From the NCBI GenBank assembly GCA_016783905.1, contig JADHVQ010000005.1:1-53838 (forward strand): a DNA stretch of 53,838 nucleotides, read 5' to 3'. The notes beneath the pieces are model-generated. The model was not told the origin of the DNA. It made no database searches and worked only from the letters and a program-made list of their open reading frames with translations. Made by a program: the position numbers and the translations under genes. Positions 27,001-35,089 of the stretch are shown here, in pieces (the stretch's first letter is position 1; every line of letters starts with the position of its first letter). Source of the stretch: Bacteroidales bacterium. Its GTDB lineage: Bacteria; Bacteroidota; Bacteroidia; Bacteroidales; FEN-979.

Positions 27001-27584
27001 AATCCCTGCAAAGCAAACCCTATCTTCAGGGATTTCACCTGGTTGGCGGCACAGCTTTGGCTTTGTATCTGGGTCACCGGAAATCAATTGATATCGACCT
27101 GTTCTCCAATTTTGATTTTGATTCTTCAGAACTACTCGAACAGATTCACCAGGATTTTTCCTATCAGTTGTTTCATACTGCCTCTAATACACTCAAGGGT
27201 TGCATTGGGAATATAAATGTTGACATACTGGCTCACCGCTATAAAGTAATCGTCGAACCAAATGTGATTCAGGGAATCAGACTCCTGTCTGAAAGGGATA
27301 TCATTGCCATGAAACTCAATGCCATCTCAACCAGTGGCCAGCGATCGAAAGATTTCATTGACATATTTTACCTTCTCAATAAATTCAACATCAGGCAAAT
27401 GCTTGATTTTTATACAGAGAAGTACAACCAGCAAAATGTAGCATTTATCCTGAAGAGTCTGATCTATTTTGACGATGTTGATCTGGCCGATTGGCCAGTT
27501 TTGATTGAGAATCCCAAATTAAAATGGGTGGATGTCAAAAAGCGAATTGAGAAAGATGTATTGGATTATGTACGAAATGCATAA
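26955..27584 (+). CDS. AbiEii/AbiGii-type nucleotidyltransferase, toxin-like
   Basis: 209 residues. The nucleotidyltransferase core shows FHLVGGTALALYLGHRKSID and the metal-binding IDIDLFSNFDF (DxD). A later motif, SERDIIAMKLNAISTSGQRS then KDFIDIFYLLNKF, is characteristic of the AbiEii family. Members of this family act as toxins, for example by adding nucleotides to tRNA, and give phage abortive infection; that function is known for the family, not shown here. The ATG lies inside the upstream gene. Confidence 0.85.
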   Translation: MSSTEAVEAPTLELIKSLQSKPYLQGFHLVGGTALALYLGHRKSIDIDLFSNFDFDSSELLEQIHQDFSYQLFHTASNTLKGCIGNINVDILAHRYKVIVEPNVIQGIRLLSERDIIAMKLNAISTSGQRSKDFIDIFYLLNKFNIRQMLDFYTEKYNQQNVAFILKSLIYFDDVDLADWPVLIENPKLKWVDVKKRIEKDVLDYVRNA

Positions 27585-27614
27585 CCATTAACTACTTACC
27601 ATTTCGCTGTTTCC

Positions 27615-27713
27615 AATAGAACGCGGATTACACAGATGCCTTCGGCAACGCTGATCAACGCTGATTTCTGATCCGCGAGTATCAGCGATTCATCCGCGTC
27701 ATCCGTGTGCTAT
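27615..27713. repeat. Palindromic element, copy 1 (MITE/REP-like)
   Basis: 99 bases from AATAGAACGCGGA to TCCGTGTGCTAT. The two ends are imperfect inverted repeats of one another, and the interior repeats AACGCTGAT and CCGCG motifs. A second copy lies at 29196-29293 in the opposite orientation. With the neighbouring copy 2 of the direct repeat and a nonamer array it fills most of the 282-base gap after the AbiEii gene. Confidence 0.75.
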
Positions 27714-27750
27714 CAACTATCCGAAAACTAAAGTACGATCTGAAATCCGC

Positions 27751-27820
27751 CAATATGAAACAGATTTACAAGCGCCGGGGATTTTCTTATAAACGCTGGT
27801 GGAAAATTGATGAATGCAGG
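27751..27820. repeat. Direct repeat copy 2, downstream of the AbiEii-type pair
   Basis: Second copy of the 26585-26654 repeat. Its potential ORF starts at the ATG 27755 (core YKRRGFSYKRWWK) and reads into the adjacent repeat array, ending at 27874. The two copies lie 1166 bases apart and bracket the DUF6922-like/AbiEii pair. Confidence 0.65.
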
Positions 27821-27870
27821 CGGACTAGCGGACAAGCGGACAGGTTGGACAAGTTGGACAGGTTGGTCAT
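27820..27870. repeat. Octamer-to-nonamer array over the stop of the T9SS cargo gene
   Basis: Three 8-base units GCGGACTA, GCGGACAA, GCGGACAG and then three 9-base units GTTGGACAA, GTTGGACAG, GTTGGTCAT without a gap. The last unit contains the TGA stop codon (minus strand, 27867-27869) of the T9SS cargo gene. Confidence 0.85.
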
Positions 27871-29081
27871 TTGACTATTAGCTTCCGTGAGAGGATAAAA
27901 TCATTGCCCTTAAGTTCAACAAGATAGATTCCTGGGATATACCCGGAGCAATCAAGAACGATGTTCCCGGTTGAAAGATCGGTTTCAGTTTGCCAGACTT
28001 TCTTACCTGTCAAATTTAAAATAGTAAGAGTCGCGGGTGAGGTATGCTGGAGTGGTTGAAACGAAAGAACCGCCCGGGTCATTGCAGGATTTGGACGAAT
28101 GAACAGGGAGGATGGGATGGGGCTGTGTTGTTCATGTACATGGAGAAAATAGTCATAGGAGACATAGGCTCCGTTTTCCGTACAGCAAAATAGCGCGATC
28201 GCACTCATCGATGGATTATGCGTGACCTGGTTGATGATCAGATTGGGTAGATTGTCATTGATGAATGTCAGAGAAGCTGTTTCGGGATGATACCAGGCAA
28301 CTCCCTGTTCAGGTGAAGCCGCATTGTTTCCCCACCCGACAAACACATTGGCATAATCAAACCCAACACAGCTCATTTCCGTAGACCAGAATTCAACCTC
28401 CCAGGTCTGCCCGAAATCAGGGGAAGACCATAAGCCAGATGAGTAACTTCCATCGGGGAAGATACCGTAAAGGAGCCCTTCCTGATCAAAACCGAGGCAA
28501 CTGATCATCGGACTGCCGGGACTCAGTGTCCATGTATTTCCCGAGTCATCCGAATACCAAACTCCATACAGATTATCCATTTCGGAAACCACATAATGGT
28601 TCTCATAGGTATCCATCGTAACGATGGCCTTGTTGTTAAAAGTGTCTATGGGTGTCCAGGTCAACCCATCAGGAGATGTGAGAAGCCCCAAGTGATGCCC
28701 GATATAATAGGGTTGTTCACTTTCACTGTAATAGATAAAATTTGGACTATCAATAAATTGAATCAGTTCAAACTGATCGGAAACGGGATTGTACTGATAG
28801 ATTCCATCGGAATCCGTGCCATCGCCCATGATGACCAGGATGTTCTCCCCGTCGAGATAACAGGCATCGAGAACGGGCAGCATTGCCGGATGATCTGTCC
28901 AGGTTTGCGAAACGAGATCGTACAAATACAATCCGCCATCATGACAAATACCCCAGTGCGGGTGCATATCAAGGATAAAACATATCCGGTTAGCCTGGAT
29001 TCCTTCTGGGCCAAACGGGGACCATATGGCATACCCCTGCAGAGAAAGCAGGAGCAGCAGGAAGAATGCACATTTTTTCAT
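27867..29081 (-). CDS. T9SS type A cargo protein, beta-propeller-like
   Basis: 404 residues. Signal peptide KKCAFFLLLLLSLQGYA; a body with photosynthesis-protein/BNR-like turns (WYSDDSGNTWTLSPG, LWSSPDFGQTWEVEF, LLTSPDGLTWTP) that predict a beta-propeller; and a C-terminal type A sorting domain from about 320 (SSLFIRPNPAMTRAVLSF, then TILNLTGKKVW and GIYLVELKGNDFILSRKLIV). It would be exported through T9SS and cleaved or anchored at the surface. No enzymatic motif is recognised. The gene is bracketed by inverted copies of a palindromic element, and its stop codon lies in a repeat array. Confidence 0.82.
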   Translation of the reverse strand: MKKCAFFLLLLLSLQGYAIWSPFGPEGIQANRICFILDMHPHWGICHDGGLYLYDLVSQTWTDHPAMLPVLDACYLDGENILVIMGDGTDSDGIYQYNPVSDQFELIQFIDSPNFIYYSESEQPYYIGHHLGLLTSPDGLTWTPIDTFNNKAIVTMDTYENHYVVSEMDNLYGVWYSDDSGNTWTLSPGSPMISCLGFDQEGLLYGIFPDGSYSSGLWSSPDFGQTWEVEFWSTEMSCVGFDYANVFVGWGNNAASPEQGVAWYHPETASLTFINDNLPNLIINQVTHNPSMSAIALFCCTENGAYVSYDYFLHVHEQHSPIPSSLFIRPNPAMTRAVLSFQPLQHTSPATLTILNLTGKKVWQTETDLSTGNIVLDCSGYIPGIYLVELKGNDFILSRKLIVK

Positions 29082-29118
29082 ATCTAAGTCATTTAATATA
29101 AAACATATGCCGTTCCTT

Positions 29119-29126
29119 CAAAGGTA
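29119..29126 (-). promoter_or_regulatory. Candidate -7 box for the T9SS cargo gene
   Basis: Minus-strand TACCTTTG matches TAnnTTTG, 38 bases upstream of the ATG at 29081. No -33 TTG at the right spacing. Confidence 0.35.
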
Positions 29127-29195
29127 AGGAAAAATTTTTATATAACGCACTCATTCCGGTAATCCGAATGAACTAGATTTACTTTGAAATTAAAC

Positions 29196-29293
29196 AATAG
29201 CACGCGGATGACGCGAATAAACGCTGATCATCGCGGATAAAAATCTGCGGAAATCAGCGTTGCCGAAGGCATCTGTGTCATCAGCGTTCTATT
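29196..29293. repeat. Palindromic element, copy 2 (MITE/REP-like, inverted)
   Basis: 98 bases, the reverse complement of copy 1 with many substitutions; the shared part includes ACAGATGCCTTCGGCAACGC. Similarity continues outside the AATAG ends (TTTCGCTNTTT and AACCATTA), so the pair may extend to about 29354. It makes up most of the 316-base gap between the T9SS cargo gene and the agmatine deiminase gene, and no small gene is seen there. Confidence 0.75.
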
Positions 29294-29367
29294 AGAAAAG
29301 AGCGAAACTTGCTGCGAGGAGTCCTGAGTCTTCGGGACGACGTGGTAATGGTTAAATTTGGCAACAA

Positions 29368-29402
29368 ATTCTAAATTCTAACTTCTGGCTTCTAACTTTA
29401 AC
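29368..29402. repeat. Heptamer array over the agmatine deiminase stop
   Basis: Five units: ATTCTAA twice, CTTCTGG, CTTCTAA, CTTTAAC. The TAA stop codon of the minus-strand gene (29398-29400) lies in the last unit. Confidence 0.75.
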
Positions 29403-30450
29403 CTGGTTCCTGCTGGCTCAGGCAATGCCAGCTCCCCAGTCCCCAGATGATCTCTACCGAATCGATCCCCACCACCTGGCGGTCGGGGAAACAGTTCTCC
29501 AGGATCGACAGCGCCACATCATCTTCGCGGCAACGGTAGGTAGGAACGATCACCGAATGGTTGGTGATGTAGAAGTTAGCATAGGATGCCGGCAGGCGTT
29601 GATCTTCGTAAACGACTGGTTTGGGCATAGGTAGTTCAACAACATCCAGTTGTTTTCCGTTCAGCAAGCGAAATCTCTTCAGCTTCTTCAGATTCTCTTT
29701 TAAAGGTTTATGGTTCGCATCCAGCTTATTGGGCTCCACCATGGTAATCACGGCATCTTCCCTGAAAAAGCGGGTCACATCATCGATGTGGCCGTTGGTA
29801 TCGTCGCCGTCGATCCCTTCATCCAGCCACAGGATCTGATCCACTCCGTAATAGTTATGCAGGTACTCTTCGATCTCATGCTGGAAAAGGTTGGAATTGC
29901 GGTTTTCGTGGAGCAAACAGGCGGTTGTGGTGAGCAGGGTCCCCTTGCCGTTGACCTCCACCGCCCCTCCCTCCATCACGATGCCGGGATAAAAGACGGG
30001 AATATCCAGGTATTGACCCACCAGCATCGGAATTTTATCATCCAGGTCGTGAGGGTATTTGTCGCCCCAGGCATTGTATCTCCAGCTGACAATCACTTTG
30101 GGATCCGTAGCTTCCGGATTGATCAGGAAAACCGGACCATGATCACGGCACCAGGCGTCATTGGTGGGATTGAGGTAAAAGGTGACCCGTTCCATCTCCA
30201 CCCCGATTTTCTCAAGATCCTTCGAAACACGCTCCTGTAGCTTCTTGTCCCTGATGTTGATGCACGCCTGCTCCCCTTTTGCGATCTCCTTGATAAAGCG
30301 GTTGTAATGGGGATAAATCATGGGGAGCGTCCCGGGCCAGGAGTAAGAGGCTCCATGGGGATAACTCAGCCATGTAGCCCGGTGCGGTTCCCACTCGGCC
30401 GGGAACCGGTAACCGAGCTCTTTGGGCGTATATTGCTCGAGATCAAACAT
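29398..30450 (-). CDS. aguA: Agmatine deiminase
   Basis: 350 residues. It hydrolyses agmatine to N-carbamoylputrescine and ammonia. Seen: GYRFPAEWEPHRATWLSYPH at the start; CRDHGPVFLIN with the substrate-binding Asp/His; MEGGAVEVNGKGTLLTT; the DGDDTNGHIDDV block with catalytic Asp and His; and the nucleophile Cys in WGLGSWHCLSQQEP at the very C-terminus. Spacing of 4 bases from the upstream amidase gene shows an operon carrying the two-step route from agmatine to putrescine. The C-terminus stops right after the catalytic Cys motif, as is normal in this family. Confidence 0.93.
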   Translation of the reverse strand: MFDLEQYTPKELGYRFPAEWEPHRATWLSYPHGASYSWPGTLPMIYPHYNRFIKEIAKGEQACINIRDKKLQERVSKDLEKIGVEMERVTFYLNPTNDAWCRDHGPVFLINPEATDPKVIVSWRYNAWGDKYPHDLDDKIPMLVGQYLDIPVFYPGIVMEGGAVEVNGKGTLLTTTACLLHENRNSNLFQHEIEEYLHNYYGVDQILWLDEGIDGDDTNGHIDDVTRFFREDAVITMVEPNKLDANHKPLKENLKKLKRFRLLNGKQLDVVELPMPKPVVYEDQRLPASYANFYITNHSVIVPTYRCREDDVALSILENCFPDRQVVGIDSVEIIWGLGSWHCLSQQEPG

Positions 30451-30454
30451 TTCG

Positions 30455-31324
30455 CTACTTATCTATATACCTCCTCAATATCGACCCATAACTATCAATC
30501 CTCCGGTCCCTTAAAAACGGCCAGTGGACACGGATCTCATCGATCCGGGATAAATCGAGTTCCTGCACGTGGATGACTTCATCCTTGTGGGGTGCCTGGT
30601 AGAGTATATCACCCATGGGATCTGAGATAAATGATCCGCCCCAAAAATTCATCGCTCCCTCTATTCCTATCCGGTTGACAGCCACAACAAACACCCCATT
30701 GGCTACCGAATGTCCTCGTTGTACTGTTTGCCATGCCTGGAATTGCTGGCGGTTGGTCTCTTCATCCTGGGAAACAGCCCACCCGATAGCTGTGGGATAG
30801 AAAAGGATCTCGGCGCCTTTTAAACTAGTGATGCGAGCCGCTTCGGGATACCACTGATCCCAGCAGATAAGAACTCCCACTTTGGCATATTTGGTATCGA
30901 ATACCTGGTAATCATCATCCCCGGGAGTAAAATAAAATTTCTCATAGTACCCGGGATCGTCAGGAATATGATGCTTGCGATATTTTCCAAGATAGGCACC
31001 ATCGGCATCAATGACAGCTGTAGTGTTATGATATACACCCTGTGCCCGTTTCTCAAATAGCGAGGCGATGATGACCACCTTCAACTCCTTTGCCAATTCC
31101 TGAAATAACTTCGAGGTGGGACCCGGAACTTCTTCGGCTAGGGAAAAATAATCATAATTCTCCTCACGGCAGAAATAGAGGGAGGAGAATAGCTCCTGGA
31201 GGCATATGATCTGAGCGCCTTCTGCCGCGGCTTCCCGGATCTTCCCGGAAGCTTTTTCGATGTTGGCCTGCTTGTCGACCGAACACGACATCTGGATCAA
31301 TCCGATCTGAACATGTTTTCCCAT
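30455..31324 (-). CDS. aguB: N-carbamoylputrescine amidase (nitrilase family)
   Basis: 289 residues from the ATG at 31324 (MGKHVQIGLIQMSCSVD); the frame is open to 31366 but the extra 14 residues would be hydrophobic and unlike the family. It hydrolyses N-carbamoylputrescine to putrescine, CO2 and ammonia. The catalytic triad is visible: Glu in CLQELFSSLYFCREE, Lys in YRKHHIPDDPGYYEKFYF, and Cys in VGVLICWDQWYPEAAR. The FYFTPGDDDYQVF loop is typical of AguB. First gene of the two-gene aguB-aguA operon; the divergent OmpA-family gene starts about 67 bases away. Confidence 0.93.
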   Translation of the reverse strand: MGKHVQIGLIQMSCSVDKQANIEKASGKIREAAAEGAQIICLQELFSSLYFCREENYDYFSLAEEVPGPTSKLFQELAKELKVVIIASLFEKRAQGVYHNTTAVIDADGAYLGKYRKHHIPDDPGYYEKFYFTPGDDDYQVFDTKYAKVGVLICWDQWYPEAARITSLKGAEILFYPTAIGWAVSQDEETNRQQFQAWQTVQRGHSVANGVFVVAVNRIGIEGAMNFWGGSFISDPMGDILYQAPHKDEVIHVQELDLSRIDEIRVHWPFLRDRRIDSYGSILRRYIDK

Positions 31325-31367
31325 ACATAAGTAAAAGAAATCACAGTAAAGGTATAACAAATTCACC

Positions 31368-31375
31368 TATCTTTG
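31368..31375 (+). promoter_or_regulatory. -7 box that decides the start of the OmpA/PD40 gene
   Basis: TATCTTTG matches TAnnTTTG and directly abuts the ATG at 31376, and the in-frame TTG at 31373 lies inside it. Transcription would begin near 31382, so the true start is more likely the ATG at 31391 or 31409. Confidence 0.45.
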
Positions 31376-31390
31376 ATGAAATTCCCCACC

Positions 31391-33379
31391 ATGCCAGGCA
31401 TTTCCAAAATGATCCCTCGCCTTCTCATCCTGATCCTGTTTGGGTTCCTTTTCAAAGGGACAGGAATCCTTGTGGCACAGGAATCCTGTACAGTGGAACT
31501 GGATAAGAAAGACGAAAAGAGCTTTCAGGCCGGAGTGACTGCTTTCAAGCGAGGGAATTATATCCAGGCGATCCAGGTGATGCGCGATCTGGTAAACCGC
31601 TATCCGGATCTGGCGGATGCCTGGTTCATCCTCGGCAGCTCTTATGTCAAGCGGAGGGACTCCGATTTCAGCCAGGCTGAGGATTATTTCCGGAAAGTGG
31701 TATCTATCTGTCCTTCCTACGATCCCTACGTTTACTATTACCTGGGAGAAATTGCATACAGCAACGAAGATTTTGAAGCCACCGTGGCGCATCTTACCGA
31801 GTTTCTGAAAGATGTGGATAAGATCAAAAATGATGCGGATTACAACCGGGCGGTCAGCTTGCTCGATTACTCGAAATTCTACCAGGAGATGGTCTCAAAC
31901 CCTGTGCCTTTCCATCCGGCAGTAGTTGAAGGGATCTCCTCCCACGAGAATGAGTACCTCGCCATCCTTAGTCCCGACAACCAAATTGCCATGTTTACCA
32001 GGGAAAAGAAGATCCTCCCCGACCGTAACACTCTGCTCCAGACACCGGGGTACAAGGAGAAATTCATGTTCAGCATGCGGGACTTCCAGGGGAACTTTCC
32101 GAAGGGTGAGGAGATGCCTGAACCATTTAACATCAATGATAATGAAGGAGGCGCCACCCTGACTGCCGACAACAACATGCTCTATTACACTGTTTGTCAG
32201 TACGATAAATTGACGCATTACCTCAACTGTGATATCTATTTTTCAGAATATCACAATGATGAATGGCAGGAAATAAAAAACGCCGGGAACCGGATCAATA
32301 GACCAAACTCCTGGGAGTCACAACCCAGTATTTCTACAGATGGATTGATCCTTTTCTTTGTGAGCGACCGTCCGGGCGGCTATGGGGGATACGACATCTA
32401 CAAAGCCACCAGGAATCCCGCTGGTGAGTGGGGCGCTCCTGTGAACCTGGGCCCTCTGATCAACTCTTCAGGAAATGAAAAATCTCCCTTTATCCACCCT
32501 GATGGAAAGACCCTCTACTTCTCCTCCGACGGCTGGATGGGCATGGGAGGCTATGATATATTCTATACCCGGCTGCAGGACGATGGATCCATTAGGAAAC
32601 CGGAGAACCTGGGATACCCGATCAACTCGCCCGAAGATGAAGTTGGCTTTTTCGTAAGCACCGATGGTACCCAGGGTTTTTTTGCCTCAAACAAACTGAA
32701 AGAACAGGGCGGCTGGGATCTCTACTCCTTTGAACTCTATGACAAGGCCCGTCCCGAGAAGGTGCTCTTCATCAAAGGAACGGTAAAAGATGAGAACAGC
32801 TTTGAGCCGATCAAAGCGCGGATAGAGCTGAAGAATGTGGAGACCAAAAAGATCAACGAAGTAGCACTTGACACCAACACCGGTAAATACGTTGCGGTGA
32901 CCCCTTTTAAAAACGACTATATCATGACCATCAAAAAAGAGGGGTACGTCTACGAGTCGAAATACATTTCCAAGGTCGACTCCTTTTTCAAAGCACCTGC
33001 CACCGTAAACATGGAGATTCAACCGATTGAACTGGAGAAATCTTACCGCATCAACGACATCTATTTTGCCTTCAACTCATATGAGCTAACCGCCGAGTCG
33101 AAGGTAGTGCTCGACCAGCTGATCGAATTTCTGGAACTCAATTCCGCCCTATTCATTCAGATCCAGGGACATACCGATGCTATTGGAAATGATGCCGTCA
33201 ACCTGGTCCTCTCTGAAAACCGGGCAAAATCAGTCTATGATTACCTTATTACCAACCGGGTTCCCGCCAACCGGCTTACCTATAAAGGGTTTGGGGAGAC
33301 CCTGCCCCTGGCTTCCAATGATACTGAAACTGGCCGGGCCCTCAATCGCCGAACCTGCTTTGTGATCACCCGGAAATAG
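31391..33379 (+). CDS. OmpA-family protein with TPR and PD40 propeller
   Basis: About 662 residues. The start is set at 31391 because a promoter -7 box abuts the earlier ATG at 31376; 31409 (MIPRLLILILFGFLFKG) is also possible. After the signal peptide, TPR-like helices (KSFQAGVTAFKRGNYIQAI, LADAWFILGSSYVKR) lead into PD40 blades (QPSISTDGLILFFVSDRPGG, PFIHPDGKTLYFSSDGW, EVGFFVSTDGTQGFF). A carboxypeptidase-regulatory-like beta-sandwich follows (FIKGTVKDENSFEPIKARI). The C-terminal OmpA domain has IQIQGHTDAIGNDAVNLVLS and VPANRLTYKGFGE, which binds peptidoglycan. This order matches the PorE-type T9SS periplasmic proteins. Confidence 0.9.
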   Translation: MPGISKMIPRLLILILFGFLFKGTGILVAQESCTVELDKKDEKSFQAGVTAFKRGNYIQAIQVMRDLVNRYPDLADAWFILGSSYVKRRDSDFSQAEDYFRKVVSICPSYDPYVYYYLGEIAYSNEDFEATVAHLTEFLKDVDKIKNDADYNRAVSLLDYSKFYQEMVSNPVPFHPAVVEGISSHENEYLAILSPDNQIAMFTREKKILPDRNTLLQTPGYKEKFMFSMRDFQGNFPKGEEMPEPFNINDNEGGATLTADNNMLYYTVCQYDKLTHYLNCDIYFSEYHNDEWQEIKNAGNRINRPNSWESQPSISTDGLILFFVSDRPGGYGGYDIYKATRNPAGEWGAPVNLGPLINSSGNEKSPFIHPDGKTLYFSSDGWMGMGGYDIFYTRLQDDGSIRKPENLGYPINSPEDEVGFFVSTDGTQGFFASNKLKEQGGWDLYSFELYDKARPEKVLFIKGTVKDENSFEPIKARIELKNVETKKINEVALDTNTGKYVAVTPFKNDYIMTIKKEGYVYESKYISKVDSFFKAPATVNMEIQPIELEKSYRINDIYFAFNSYELTAESKVVLDQLIEFLELNSALFIQIQGHTDAIGNDAVNLVLSENRAKSVYDYLITNRVPANRLTYKGFGETLPLASNDTETGRALNRRTCFVITRK

Positions 33380-33455
33380 TCCTGAAAATTTATATTTCCA
33401 CCCAACCTTTTTACCCCAACCGTGGTCTATTGTTTACAAATCCAATCGTTTTATT

Positions 33456-34100
33456 ATGAAAATTCTAATCGTGGATGATCATGTGCTGGTCAGAAAGGGA
33501 TTGAAGGCGCTGCTGATCAGTTGTAATCCCACCTGGGAGGTGCACGAGGCGATCAATGGGATACAGGCCATCATCCAGGCTCCGAAACTCCATCCGGATA
33601 TTGTACTGATGGATTACTCTATGCCAAAACTGAACGGTAAGAGGGCGGCCAGGCAACTGCTCAAAGAACTTCCGGGGATCAAAATCATCATGATATCCGG
33701 GTTCATCTCTTCGGAGAAAATCCATGCGTTACTCCATACCGGAATTATGGGGATCGTATCTAAAACGGCGGGAACCGAAGAGATCCTGGAAGCGATCCAT
33801 CATGTCATGCAAGGGAAACAGCATCTGACAGTAGAGCCATCGATCCTTGAACCGGATGCAGAGGTCGTGCCACAAAAACGGAAAAAAGGAAAAAAAATAC
33901 CCAATCCGGGTTTGCTTACTCCCAGGGAGCTGGAGGTGATGCAGTTGATTGTGACAGGCTACAATTCAGAAATGATCACCCAGCAACTGACGATCAGCCA
34001 CCGGACACTGCATGTCCACAAAGCCAACATCTTCAAGAAATGCAACATTCATTCGACAGCTGAGTTACTGCGGTATGCCTACAAAAATAATTTAGCCTGA
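33456..34100 (+). CDS. LuxR/NarL-family response regulator, orphan
   Basis: 214 residues. Receiver domain 1-120 with the acidic pair in KILIVDDHVLVRKGLKALL, the phospho-acceptor Asp in PDIVLMDYSMPKLNG (about residue 52) and IKIIMISGF. The linker is basic (KRKKGKKIPNPG). The HTH domain from about 150 reads LTPRELEVMQLIVTGYNS then ISHRTLHVHKANIFKKC. It should bind DNA when phosphorylated; no histidine kinase is adjacent and the targets are unknown. Confidence 0.93.
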   Translation: MKILIVDDHVLVRKGLKALLISCNPTWEVHEAINGIQAIIQAPKLHPDIVLMDYSMPKLNGKRAARQLLKELPGIKIIMISGFISSEKIHALLHTGIMGIVSKTAGTEEILEAIHHVMQGKQHLTVEPSILEPDAEVVPQKRKKGKKIPNPGLLTPRELEVMQLIVTGYNSEMITQQLTISHRTLHVHKANIFKKCNIHSTAELLRYAYKNNLA

Positions 34101-34508
34101 AAGTGACACCCTCCTGACTCAACCTGATCAACGTCATTTACAGCCAAAATACCCTCGTGGAAAAGCCCGTCATTCGCTGAGTTCCGTGCAGATAACTAGA
34201 AATTACTTAGATTTCATCACCTCTTCTAGTATAAATTATCTACCTGTTTTCTTTCGAAATTAGTAAATCTGCTCTATTGCATTTGCGTTCACCTTCGTCT
34301 ATTTTTATCTCCTCAAGTTGGATAAAAAAAAAGAGAAATGAACAGCTACATGCTACTGGTATTTTCCTTGATCCTGAACTTCTATGGCCAGGATATGGGA
34401 ATAGATCTACGGACAATGAATATATACAATCCCATCCAGGAGGAGGGGCTCTTTCTGGGGAGGGGGATGAGTGGGGTGGTGATCACCCTCTCTTCCGGTC
34501 ACACCGGA
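34101..34508. other. 408-base gap without a supported gene
   Basis: Convergent gap between the response regulator and ribH. It contains weak inverted arms ACTAGAA and TTCTAGT at about 34195-34235. A frame opening at 34338 (MNSYMLLVFSLILNFYGQ) looks like a signal peptide but continues into antisense ribH without family features, so I do not call it a gene. No clear terminator, RNA or array is seen. Confidence 0.5.
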
Positions 34509-34970
34509 TCAGATCTGAGGCAGTATATTAGCCAACTCAATGGCAGCCAGCGCGGCGTCGAAGCCCTTGTTCCCGCTCTTGGTACCGGCCCGCTCAATCG
34601 CTTGCTCGATGTTGTCGGTAGTGAGGATCCCGTAAATCACCGGGATGCCGGCCTCCAGGCCAACCATAGCAATCCCTTTTGACACCTCTGCTGCTACGTA
34701 TTCAAAATGTGGAGTAGCTCCACGAATCACGGCGCCCAGGCAAATCACGGCATTGTATTTTCCCGATGTGGCCATTTTTTTAGCCAGGAAGGGGATCTCA
34801 AAAGAGCCGGGAGCCCATACGGTCTCAATGTGGGTATCAGCCGCTCCGTGCCGCTTGAGGCCATCCAGGCACCCGGCCAGCAACTTACTGCTGATGAACT
34901 CATTAAACCGGGCTACCACGATCCCGAATTTCAGCTCCTTCGCTTCCAGTTTTCCTTCGATTACTTTCAT
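34509..34970 (-). CDS. ribH: 6,7-dimethyl-8-ribityllumazine synthase
   Basis: 153 residues, normal length. It condenses 3,4-dihydroxy-2-butanone 4-phosphate with the ribitylamino-uracil to lumazine. Seen: [20 protein letters not shown] (substrate Phe and Asn), [36 protein letters not shown] with the catalytic His, and [21 protein letters not shown]. Last gene of the riboflavin operon. It is separated from ribBA by 115 bases, nearly all of it a repeat array, so its messenger level depends on transcription through that array. Confidence 0.96.
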   Translation of the reverse strand: MKVIEGKLEAKELKFGIVVARFNEFISSKLLAGCLDGLKRHGAADTHIETVWAPGSFEIPFLAKKMATSGKYNAVICLGAVIRGATPHFEYVAAEVSKGIAMVGLEAGIPVIYGILTTDNIEQAIERAGTKSGNKGFDAALAAIELANILPQI

Positions 34971-34984
34971 ATTGTTGGTTATTT

Positions 34985-35089
34985 AGTCATTAGTCTTTGG
35001 TCATTGGTCATTAGTCATTAGTCATTGGTCATTAGTCATTAGTCATTGGTCATTTTCTTCGTCCTTCGTCTTTCGTCCCTCGTCCCTAC
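34985..35089. repeat. Fifteen-unit heptamer array between ribBA and ribH
   Basis: Ten units of the form RGTCATT (AGTCATT or GGTCATT, with one AGTCTTT variant), 34985-35054, are followed in exactly the same 7-base register by five units TTCTTCG, TCCTTCG, TCTTTCG, TCCCTCG, TCCCTAC (35055-35089). The word changes abruptly; the phase does not. The last unit includes the ribBA stop codon (TAG on the minus strand, 35086-35088). Confidence 0.95.

Noticed and set aside
26955-27584. A complete phage-defence island around the AbiEii gene
   Set aside because: Only this pair and an orphan antitoxin are present; neighbours are housekeeping, T9SS and repeat DNA.
34338-34682. Frame with signal-peptide-like start overlapping ribH
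   Set aside because: Most of the frame is antisense to ribH, no family resemblance, no clear promoter or ribosome binding site.
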